From Lewinellaceae bacterium (GTDB taxonomy: Bacteria; Bacteroidota; Bacteroidia; Chitinophagales; Saprospiraceae), in contig JACJYO010000014.1 in the NCBI GenBank assembly GCA_020636075.1, forward strand, positions 28,472-92,471: a stretch of 64,000 nt of DNA, written 5' to 3'. The notes under the pieces are model-generated. The model saw nothing but the letters and a program-made list of their open reading frames with translations, was not told the DNA's origin and ran no database searches. This document shows, piece after piece, positions 42,390 through 49,970 of this stretch. Numbering within the stretch: position 1 is the stretch's first letter; every line of letters begins with the position of its first letter. The position numbers were made by a program, and so were the translations under genes.

Positions 42390-43745
42390 CTAAAACTTTC
42401 CACTCATAATTTCACAACTGGTCAGAACTACCTCGCCATCAGTTGACAGGTTTTCGAGCAAAACCGGGGCAATCGTATTGACGGCGCCCTTTGTTGCGGA
42501 CATCTCAATTTTGATGTAGTTGTCGGTGAAGCCGCTGATCAGTTCCGGGTTTTTATGTTGCTCAAACAAAACCGGCCGGGTTGTACCCAAATGCTGCTGG
42601 TAAAAAGCCCGGCGCTTCATCTCAGACAGCCCACGAAGCGCCTGGTTTCGGCGGCGGCGCTCCTCCACTGGCACTGCACCCGGCATTTCGGCAGCCACGG
42701 TGTTGGCGCGTTCGGAGTAGGTGAATACGTGCAGGTAGGAAATGTCCAGATTTTGTAAAAACCGGTACGTTTCCATAAAGTCGGCTTCGGATTCGCCTGG
42801 AAAACCGACAATCACGTCGCAGCCGATACAGGCGTGGGGCATCTGTTTTTTGATGGCAGCTACCCGCTCGGCATACAAATCGCGGCGGTAGCGGCGGCGC
42901 ATATCGCGCAGTTGTTTGTCATTGCCCGATTGCAGCGGCACATGGAAATGGGGCATGAAAGCGCGGCTTTCCGCCACGAAAGCAATGATCTCTTCGGTCA
43001 GCAGATTGGGCTCAATGCTGCTGATGCGAAAACGTGGCAGGGCAGATACCTCCTGGTCGAGCGCCTGGACCAGGTCGATGAACAAGGCTTCTTTTTTGGC
43101 TCGTTCGCCTTCGATCACAGCAGTTCCATTGCCAAAATCGCCCAGGTTTACCCCTGTTAAAACAATTTCCCGGGAGCCTTGAGCGGCAATATCCCGCGCA
43201 TTAGCCACCGCGCTTTCAACAGTATCCGAACGGCTGGCGCCTCGTGCCATCGGGATGGTGCAAAAGGCACATTTGTAATCGCAGCCGTCCTGCACTTTTA
43301 AAAAAGAGCGGGTGCGGTCGCCAAAAGAAAAAGAAGCGTTGAAGGTGTTGACGTCGCGTACTTCCCCGGCGTGCACCATGCCTTTTCCGGGGGCCTTGGA
43401 CAAATCGTCGATGTACTCCAGCATGCGAAATTTTTCGCCGGCGCCCAGAACCAGGTCAACGCCTTCAATTTCAGCGATCTCGGCCGGTTTTAGCTGGGCA
43501 TAACAACCCGTTACCACCACAAAGGCCCCGGGTTGATGGCGCAAGGCGCGCCGTACAATTTTTTTGCACTCCTTATCCGCTTGTTCGGTCACCGAGCAGG
43601 TATTTATCACGAAAATATCCGCACCCTGTTCGAATGGCACAGGCCAGTAGCCGTTGTCTTCGAACAGGCGCGTGAGCGCGGAAGTTTCGGAATAGTTGAG
43701 CTTGCAACCGAGTGTATGAAAAGCAACTGTACGAGGTGTCGCCAT
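42390..43745 (-). CDS. mtaB: tRNA t6A37 methylthiotransferase MtaB
   Basis: MtaB converts t6A37 to ms2t6A37 in tRNAs reading ANN codons. The 451-residue protein has the N-terminal UPF0004 domain with its cluster cysteines (TLGCKLNYSE, INTCSVT, VTGCYAQ). A radical SAM domain with C155-DYK-C159-AF-C162 follows, and a C-terminal TRAM-like region (EVVLTSCEI) closes it. FGDRTRSFLKVQDGCDYKCAFC and VGFPGESEADF are typical. It complements TsaE, encoded elsewhere in the window. The start codon lies inside a run of three 8-bp repeats (43744-43767). Confidence 0.93.
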   Translation of the reverse strand: MATPRTVAFHTLGCKLNYSETSALTRLFEDNGYWPVPFEQGADIFVINTCSVTEQADKECKKIVRRALRHQPGAFVVVTGCYAQLKPAEIAEIEGVDLVLGAGEKFRMLEYIDDLSKAPGKGMVHAGEVRDVNTFNASFSFGDRTRSFLKVQDGCDYKCAFCTIPMARGASRSDTVESAVANARDIAAQGSREIVLTGVNLGDFGNGTAVIEGERAKKEALFIDLVQALDQEVSALPRFRISSIEPNLLTEEIIAFVAESRAFMPHFHVPLQSGNDKQLRDMRRRYRRDLYAERVAAIKKQMPHACIGCDVIVGFPGESEADFMETYRFLQNLDISYLHVFTYSERANTVAAEMPGAVPVEERRRRNQALRGLSEMKRRAFYQQHLGTTRPVLFEQHKNPELISGFTDNYIKIEMSATKGAVNTIAPVLLENLSTDGEVVLTSCEIMSGKF

Positions 43746-43767
43746 TGAGTGATTGAGTGATTGAGTG
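43744..43767. repeat. Three tandem 8-bp units (ATTGAGTG) at the mtaB start
   Basis: ATTGAGTG is repeated exactly three times at 43744-43767. On the minus strand the repeat forms the region immediately upstream of, and partly within, the mtaB start codon (CACTCAAT units leading into ATG). Slippage would change spacing in the ribosome landing region by 8 bases per unit. Confidence 0.85.
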
Positions 43768-43855
43768 CACGCAGGCGGTAAAATGCATGCAAAATTATGG
43801 CTTTTTACCTCAATGACCTGATATTGACCCTAATGACTCTAAGAATGCCCCAAAA

Positions 43856-45301
43856 TCACTCAATACCCGTCTCCCCTTCAATTTCAGCAATTTTTTTCAG
43901 CAACCAGTTTTTGGGCATGGAGTAGGAGGTGGCGCTTACGCGTTGGCGGAGTTCGGCAATTGCCTTTTTGTCGGAAGCGGTAATCGTGGTGAGTTTTTTT
44001 ACCAGATTGAGAAAGTTGATGTATTCGCGTTTCAGGTTTTTAGAGATCACCTTGTTACGGCGCAGGAAAATGCGGAAACTATCCATCAGCGAATCCAGGG
44101 CGAGGTATTCACCTTGCTCGTAGTAGGTACGCAGCAGCATCGATTTGGCGCCAAGGGCATACACGACATCGCTGTATTCCACATCGCGGAGGTGTTCGAT
44201 CACCTTCTCATAATTTTGCTTGTAAAAATAAACGTAGGCCAGGTTGAACATCCGGGCATTATCGCGAATACTGGCAGGGAGATATCCGGCATAATCCTGG
44301 ATAAAACGTTCCGTCCAGTCGTACTCGCCGGCGCCCAGGCTGACTGTAATGAAATTTTTAAAAACGGCTTCGGGCAGTTGCCCGTCTTCGACAAGAATCT
44401 CCAGGTCGACCATTTTTTTGATCAGGCCGAAGTAGCGGTAGTAATACGCCGTTTTTCCCTGGTTGATCTTCAGTGCGCAGTAGTTCTGGGCGATATAAAA
44501 ACACTCCCTCAGGTCAACCTGGGTGAGTTCATCGGCAAAGTCGTCGAGGATTTGCAGCAGGGTTTCAAAATGGGCCTCATTGTCCGATTCGGTAAAACTG
44601 ATAATTACCGTACGATAAATCCGAATCAATGGCACCTCCTTAAACCGGTCATCTTCGAGGTACTTCCAAAAACCGGGCACTACCGGTACTTCGCGTTCAG
44701 TAACCCGAAAACCGCGGTAAAGCAGCCAGGCAATGTATAGTTTTAGTTTTTGTGCGAGATAAAAGCACTCCAGGTAAAAGTCCGCGGTTACCAGTTTGTC
44801 GGTGTACCCCGCTGTGGCAACCATCTTGGAGGCCCGGTTAAAAATGTTCCAGTGTTGGCGGAATTGAACAAAGTAATAATCGGTGGACTTCCCCTGACTT
44901 TTTTCGAGCAGTTTTTCAATCTGTCGTTCAGCGCCGGCCAGGTGTTTTTGTAAATCGTACTTTTCAAGCGCTTTTTGTAAATCCAAGGCTTCGGTCAGCG
45001 GATCCTGTTGGCGCAACTCCTCGATCATAAACCGCTGGGCAAGGCGGGTCAGGTCGGAAGCCAGGCGGCGGAGTTGGGCGTCGTCAAACCGCCGTTTGGG
45101 AAACAATGCTTTCCAAACAACAGCCTTTTCCAAAGCTGCCACAGCGGTATCGCCATTGCGGATTGCCTCATTGACCAGCTCAAAAAGGCTTGTGACATCC
45201 TCCTGATCATTAAAATAAGGCGATAGCAGAAATTTCCTGAACCGGTTTAGGTCGTACTTGGAAAAGGTTTGCAGCAGGGAGAGCAGCTTGTCGCTGAACA
45301 T
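43856..45301 (-). CDS. Uncharacterised helical protein, paralogue of 9373-10797
   Basis: The 481-residue protein has no signal peptide or membrane segment. The N-terminus MFSDKLLSLLQTFSKYDLNRFRKFLLSPYFNDQ and the region EQGEYLALDSLMDSFRIFLRR closely parallel the protein at 9373-10797 (474 residues). The middle carries helical repeats rich in Tyr and Phe (FYKQNYEKVIEHLRDVEYSDVVYALGAKSMLLRTYY). It is probably a cytoplasmic TPR-like scaffold. I do not recognise a named family; the N-terminal F-x-K-x-x-L-x-R-F pattern is one I associate with many Bacteroidota hypothetical proteins. Confidence 0.82.
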   Translation of the reverse strand: MFSDKLLSLLQTFSKYDLNRFRKFLLSPYFNDQEDVTSLFELVNEAIRNGDTAVAALEKAVVWKALFPKRRFDDAQLRRLASDLTRLAQRFMIEELRQQDPLTEALDLQKALEKYDLQKHLAGAERQIEKLLEKSQGKSTDYYFVQFRQHWNIFNRASKMVATAGYTDKLVTADFYLECFYLAQKLKLYIAWLLYRGFRVTEREVPVVPGFWKYLEDDRFKEVPLIRIYRTVIISFTESDNEAHFETLLQILDDFADELTQVDLRECFYIAQNYCALKINQGKTAYYYRYFGLIKKMVDLEILVEDGQLPEAVFKNFITVSLGAGEYDWTERFIQDYAGYLPASIRDNARMFNLAYVYFYKQNYEKVIEHLRDVEYSDVVYALGAKSMLLRTYYEQGEYLALDSLMDSFRIFLRRNKVISKNLKREYINFLNLVKKLTTITASDKKAIAELRQRVSATSYSMPKNWLLKKIAEIEGETGIE

Positions 45302-45411
45302 GGAGTTGGCGTAGATTCCTGACCTAGTCAGAAAATATTAAATTTTTGATAATCAGTTTTTTAACAAATGTCATCAACTTTTTTTTCTCCGGCAAGTTAT
45401 AAAAAATGTAC

Positions 45412-45442
45412 TTTGAATTGCGCGGGCAAATTCTAACCTTTG
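45412..45442 (+). promoter_or_regulatory. Candidate promoter of the Kazal-containing T9SS gene
   Basis: TTTG (45412-45415) and TAACCTTTG (45434-45442) resemble the -33 and -7 boxes of Bacteroidota, with 18 bases between them and an extra base in the -7 box. The ATG follows 39 bases downstream. Confidence 0.4.
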
Positions 45443-45481
45443 TAAAGTGAAAAAAGGTCTCATTGCCATTTTCGACCGCTT

Positions 45482-47830
45482 ATGCAAAAACTGCTACACA
45501 CCAAATTGTTGATTACCGATCTCAAGCGCTGGCTTCTCCGCGCGGGTGTGGGGCTTCTGTTGGTGTTAACCGGCATTCAAGTGCAAGCCCAGTGCAACCG
45601 GGTCGGGTGGGTAGCCAGTATTCATCCGGGTTGCGGCGCAAAGATCATCGACCTGAAAAGTGGCGAATTGCTTCGAGCCATAACGGGTATCGATAATCTG
45701 ATGGGTGGCGAAACGATCCGTTTTGCTGCCCAGGCCACAAACGAGCCTGCCTGGTGCTCAAGCGATGGCCTGCCCACTGTAGCGCTCACCTGTATTTCAG
45801 ATACGTTGCCTTGTGTTGCCGATTTTGGCTATGTCGTGAATGCAGAAAATGCATACCGGCTCTCTTTTGTCGCGGATGTTTTTGATCCGGGTATTCAACA
45901 TTGCACCTGGACGTTTGGTGATGGTTCAACCTCTGCCGGTCGCACGGTGCAACACACTTTTTCCGGGGAAGGATATTACACTGTTTGCCTGAAAGTAACC
46001 GATGTGTTTGGCTGCGCCACGCAAAAGTGCCGAACCATTTTTGTGAGTGATCAAAACCCAAATTGGTGCGGATACGATGTGGAAGTTACGGCCATTGGCA
46101 CCAAACTTTCGGGCAAGCTCGTACCGGTGGTACAAAACCCGGGTACCCTGAAATCCGTCCAGTGGTTTGACAATCGAACTAATACTATTCTGGCCCAAAC
46201 GGCTGATTTCACAGCCATTCTTCCCGGTGAAGGCACCTACTATATTTGTGCACAATACAACATCGCCAACCCCAACAACAACGGCGTTTGCACGACCACA
46301 CGTTGTCAGGTAATTACGGTTTCCAGCCCTGCCTGCAAAAACACGAACCTGGTTAACCCACATGCAACATGCCCCACGTTTTTTGCCCCCGTTTGTGCCT
46401 GTAACGGAATTACCTATGTAAACGAATGTGATGCCATGGCTGACGGCATTACGAAATGGTGGACCGGCGAATGTGGAACACCATCCGCGGGAAGTTGCGG
46501 CAGCGACCTGGATTTTGACATTATTTCCGGTAGCCATACGGCTGGATATACGGTGCGTTTTCGCAATTTATCCGGGGGCGATTACAGCGCAATGCAATTG
46601 GACTTTGGCGATGGCAGCCCTGTTTGGAAGGGCGGCCCGGGCGATTCGATTATTGAGCACTATTACCCGGCAGGTGGTGTGTACCGCACAAATTTAAGTG
46701 TGTGGAAAGACAACACTTGTGTGTCTTCCGTGACAAAATTACTGGCTACCAGCACTTCCGGTCAGACAACGGATAAAATGCCTGCCGGGACGGATTATGT
46801 CTTTCCCGGTGATATGAACGGCGATAGCAAAGCCAATGTATACGACTTGTTAAACCTGGGCTTGGGTTTTGGCAGTACAGGTGTTCCGCGACCTTTTGCC
46901 ACGACAGCCTGGACACCGCAGTTTGCCCCCAATTGGGAGCATAGCACCAAAGCAGGCATTAACTATAAACACATCGACAGCGATGGCAACGGCGAGATCA
47001 ACGCGTTTGACCGCAATGCTATTGAGCAACATTACATTCCGATTGACCCTGGTGCAAACACTGTAAACAGCGCGGCCCCCAAAGTATGGATTCAGTTTGC
47101 TGCCGACACGATTGACGTCGATCCCAGTGTTTCCGATCCGCTGCAAATCAGAGGTGAAATCATGTTGGGTGATGCCAACAACGCCGTGTCCGGGTTGCAT
47201 GGTCTGGCCTTTGCACTCCAATATTCGGAATATGTGAACTATGACCCTGAACTAGACTACAGCAACGGATCCTTTTTGGGCATACCCACCGACCTGTTGA
47301 CTTTGTCTAAAGACAATGCCGACCGCCGGCAATTCGATGTTGCTCTTACCCGAAAGTCCGGCCTGGCGGCCTCCGGATATGGGGGTATCGGAAAAATAAA
47401 TTTCACTACAGACTTTATCATTATTATCGACGTGATCGAGCGTTCGGGCACAGCAAAGGTTCCCTTCTTTGTTCCTGTTGTTGGCCTTCGGGCAGTGGAT
47501 GCTGCGGGCAACCAGATAGAACTTGAAGGTATTGTTCAGGATACCGTCTGGTTGAATCTACTCGAAACCAGCACTACAAAACAAGATATCCTGCAACGCC
47601 AAACCGTTGTGTTTCCGAATCCGGCTTCCGGAGAAGCCTGGCTTTCGGTCGGCAAGCTGCTGCTCCAGCATGTCGATGTATTCGATGCGTTCGGACGGCT
47701 CGTCGAGTCGCACAAACCCACAGGCAACCATACCACGCGCTTTGATACGCACAGCTGGGCCAGTGGCGTGTATTTTTTGCGCATCCAAACTGCACAGGGT
47801 ATTGTGGAGAAACGTATGATTAAATTATAG
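45482..47830 (+). CDS. T9SS-sorted protein with PKD, Kazal-like, dockerin-like and cohesin-like domains
   Basis: The 782-residue protein has a signal peptide ending near VQAQ (residue 37). A PKD domain spans about 120-190 (WTFGDGSTSAGRTVQHTFSGEG). A Kazal-like domain spans about 292-330 (CPTFFAPVCACNGITYVNEC), the fold of serine-protease inhibitors. A second PKD-like block spans about 345-425 (LDFGDGSPVWKGG). A dockerin-like calcium motif spans about 440-515 (GDMNGDSKANVYDLLNLGLGF, DSDGNGEINAFDRNAI). A cohesin-like sandwich spans about 530-690, and the sorting domain is at the end (VVFPNPASGEAWL ... WASGVYFLRIQ). It should be at the cell surface. A strong terminator follows. Confidence 0.88.
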   Translation: MQKLLHTKLLITDLKRWLLRAGVGLLLVLTGIQVQAQCNRVGWVASIHPGCGAKIIDLKSGELLRAITGIDNLMGGETIRFAAQATNEPAWCSSDGLPTVALTCISDTLPCVADFGYVVNAENAYRLSFVADVFDPGIQHCTWTFGDGSTSAGRTVQHTFSGEGYYTVCLKVTDVFGCATQKCRTIFVSDQNPNWCGYDVEVTAIGTKLSGKLVPVVQNPGTLKSVQWFDNRTNTILAQTADFTAILPGEGTYYICAQYNIANPNNNGVCTTTRCQVITVSSPACKNTNLVNPHATCPTFFAPVCACNGITYVNECDAMADGITKWWTGECGTPSAGSCGSDLDFDIISGSHTAGYTVRFRNLSGGDYSAMQLDFGDGSPVWKGGPGDSIIEHYYPAGGVYRTNLSVWKDNTCVSSVTKLLATSTSGQTTDKMPAGTDYVFPGDMNGDSKANVYDLLNLGLGFGSTGVPRPFATTAWTPQFAPNWEHSTKAGINYKHIDSDGNGEINAFDRNAIEQHYIPIDPGANTVNSAAPKVWIQFAADTIDVDPSVSDPLQIRGEIMLGDANNAVSGLHGLAFALQYSEYVNYDPELDYSNGSFLGIPTDLLTLSKDNADRRQFDVALTRKSGLAASGYGGIGKINFTTDFIIIIDVIERSGTAKVPFFVPVVGLRAVDAAGNQIELEGIVQDTVWLNLLETSTTKQDILQRQTVVFPNPASGEAWLSVGKLLLQHVDVFDAFGRLVESHKPTGNHTTRFDTHSWASGVYFLRIQTAQGIVEKRMIKL

Positions 47831-47856
47831 CAACATAACCAACTCTATTGTATGAA

Positions 47857-47890
47857 GCCCCCTTCAGGTTCGCCTGAAGGGGCATTTTTT
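47857..47890 (+). terminator. Factor-independent terminator after the 45482-47830 gene
   Basis: GCCCCCTTCAGG (47857-47868) pairs with CCTGAAGGGGC (47873-47883) around a 4-base loop, followed by ATTTTTTT. Confidence 0.93.
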
Positions 47891-47938
47891 TGTTTGGCAG
47901 CGGCGGTGCAGGATCAAATTGTGTATCATTGCCGTAGA

Positions 47939-48577
47939 ATGACCCAGGTACAAGCTTTCGAATTCAACCCTTTCGCAGAAAATACCTATATCGTGTACGA
48001 CGATAGCGGGCAATGCGTAATTTTCGACCCCGGCTGCTATACTCCGGCAGAACGCAAGACTTTGCAGCAGTTTGTTGAAACTAACCAATTGGAGGTTGTT
48101 CGCCTGATCAACACCCATTGCCACCTCGATCACGTTTTTGGGAACAATTTTGTGTGCAATACCTGGTCGCTACTGCCGGAGTTGCATCGCGGTGAGTTGC
48201 CCTTGCTCGAGCGATATCCGGCCACTTGTTATTTGTACGGCATTCCGGACGTAGAGCCCTCGCCTATGCCGAAGCACTTTCTGGAACCCGGTACCCAACT
48301 CAAATTCGGGAATACCAAAATGGAAATCCTGTTCACCCCAGGTCACTCGCCGGCCAGTTTGTCATTTTACTGTTACGACGCCGGTTTTTTAATTGCCGGC
48401 GACGTGTTATTTTTGGAAAGCATCGGCCGTACAGATCTGCCGGGTGGCAACCACAATCAGCTGCTCGAGAGTATCCGGACCCAGCTGTTCACCCTGCCCG
48501 GCGAAACGCTGGTGTATCCCGGCCATGGCCCCGAAACTACTATTCGCCATGAAATGGAGTACAATCCGTTTTTATAA
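47939..48577 (+). CDS. MBL-fold metallohydrolase (glyoxalase II-like)
   Basis: The 212-residue protein has the metallo-beta-lactamase fold with the dinuclear zinc motif NTHCHLDHVFG (H60, H62, D64, H65), FTPGHSPASLSFY, the loop LIAGDVLFLESIGRTDLPGG and the final histidine in VYPGHGPETTIRHE. FNPFAENTYIVYDD at the N-terminus is typical of the hydroxyacylglutathione-hydrolase-like subgroup. The substrate (thioester or other) is unknown. The ATG at 47939 is chosen; an open frame begins earlier, but it would run through the preceding terminator hairpin. Confidence 0.9.
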   Translation: MTQVQAFEFNPFAENTYIVYDDSGQCVIFDPGCYTPAERKTLQQFVETNQLEVVRLINTHCHLDHVFGNNFVCNTWSLLPELHRGELPLLERYPATCYLYGIPDVEPSPMPKHFLEPGTQLKFGNTKMEILFTPGHSPASLSFYCYDAGFLIAGDVLFLESIGRTDLPGGNHNQLLESIRTQLFTLPGETLVYPGHGPETTIRHEMEYNPFL

Positions 48578-48586
48578 GCCAAGCGC

Positions 48587-49960
48587 ATGCTGTCCTACCT
48601 GACACGCCGGATATTGTTGGCCATCCCAACCTTGCTGATCATCTCCCTGGCAACCTTTGCCCTGAGCCGGTACACCGATGCCGACCCGGTGCAAATTGAT
48701 TATGCCCTAAACCCGGCGGCTTACCGGGCCAAAGTAGTTACCCTGGGCCTGGATAAACCGCAGTTTTATGTATCGCTCACCAACAGCGCTTTACCGGATA
48801 CGCTTATCCGAATTTTCCCCCTGGAGGATCGGAACCGGCTTGAGCATCTGGTCAATCAAAACGGCAACTGGGAAGCTACCAGCCGATACTGGCAAGCAAT
48901 TACGACGGAGTTGGATCCAGTGCTAAAACAAATATCCGGGCAGGTGTTTGTTCAGCTGAGTACATTTCGACTTATCAAAGACCTTAGGCAAATACCTGAT
49001 CAGATCAATCGGGCACAACGGCATATCGACACCGTTAGCCTGCCTCCAAAAAAGAAAATGCTCCAGACCAGGCTGTATTCTATTCAAAAAAGTTACTTGA
49101 CGTTAAAAAATACGCCACAACGCTGGAAACTCCTCATCCCGGCGCTGCACTGGCACGGCCTCGACAACCAATATCACAAATGGCTGAGCGGTTTTCTGAC
49201 GGGCAACCCGGGGAAATCCATTGTCACCGGCAATCCACTCCTGGTGGAACTGCGTCCGCGCTTGCTGGTCACCTTGCTGCTTAATGGTACGGCCATGCTG
49301 CTGGCCTACCTGATCGGGGTACCGCTGGGCGTTTTTATGGCCCGCCATTACCAGCGACGTGCCGATCGGTGGTTGCGGACCGCCTTACTGTTTTTGTACG
49401 CCATGCCGGTGATCTGGTTGGGTAGCCTGTTGATCCTGCTCCTGTCGCGCTCCGACATAGGGTTGGGCTGGATCAACGGTCTTAATGCCGAGCCCTGGCT
49501 GATGAGTGGCAAAACCTTTGGCCGCTGGACCCTGGATAACCTCGAAAAATTTATCCTGCCGGTACTTACGCTCACTTTGCATGCCCTGGCCATTTTAGCC
49601 ATGCAAATGCGCGGAGGTATCCTCGAAGTTGTTCAGCAAGACTATATCCGCACGGCCCGTGCCAAGGGCCTGAGTGAACGGCTGGTGTTTTGGCGGCACG
49701 CCTTTCGGAATGCCTTGTTCCCCATCATCACGGTTTTTGCCGGTTTTTTCCCTGCCATTTTCAGTGGTTCACTGGTGGTCGAATACCTGTTCGATTTTCC
49801 CGGCATGGGTACCAAAATGGGATCGGCGTTTGCCAATAACGACTACGCAGTATTGTTTGCAATGGTCATGTTTGTGTCTGTGGTAACGATACTCGGCAAC
49901 TTGCTGGCCGACCTGTTGTACGCATGGGCTGATCCGCGGGTGCGGTTTGCAAAACACTGA
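48587..49960 (+). CDS. DppB/OppB-type ABC transporter permease with large insertion
   Basis: The 457-residue permease has the N-terminal helix MLSYLTRRILLAIPTLLIISLATFALS. The permease domain at about 220-450 has LRPRLLVTLLLNGTAMLLAYLIGVPLGVFMA, the EAA-like loop DYIRTARAKGLSERLVFWRHAFRNAL, and FSGSLVVEYLFDFPGMG. Between the usual early motif (VTLGLDKPQFYVSL, about residue 62) and the WLSGFLTGNPGKSI motif (about 200) there is an extra stretch of roughly 120 helical, charged residues, so it exceeds the usual 310-340. It probably imports peptides, but partner permease, ATPase and binding-protein genes are not beside it. It starts 9 bases after the MBL gene. Confidence 0.9.
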   Translation: MLSYLTRRILLAIPTLLIISLATFALSRYTDADPVQIDYALNPAAYRAKVVTLGLDKPQFYVSLTNSALPDTLIRIFPLEDRNRLEHLVNQNGNWEATSRYWQAITTELDPVLKQISGQVFVQLSTFRLIKDLRQIPDQINRAQRHIDTVSLPPKKKMLQTRLYSIQKSYLTLKNTPQRWKLLIPALHWHGLDNQYHKWLSGFLTGNPGKSIVTGNPLLVELRPRLLVTLLLNGTAMLLAYLIGVPLGVFMARHYQRRADRWLRTALLFLYAMPVIWLGSLLILLLSRSDIGLGWINGLNAEPWLMSGKTFGRWTLDNLEKFILPVLTLTLHALAILAMQMRGGILEVVQQDYIRTARAKGLSERLVFWRHAFRNALFPIITVFAGFFPAIFSGSLVVEYLFDFPGMGTKMGSAFANNDYAVLFAMVMFVSVVTILGNLLADLLYAWADPRVRFAKH

Positions 49961-49970
49961 ATTGGCCCGT

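Noticed and set aside
43744..43767. Tandem repeat as a CRISPR array
   Set aside because: Units are 8 bases with no spacers and no cas genes are present.
47852..47938. Upstream extension of the MBL-fold protein
   Set aside because: The extension is translated from a terminator hairpin (47857-47890) and is absent from family N-termini. The ATG at 47939 fits.
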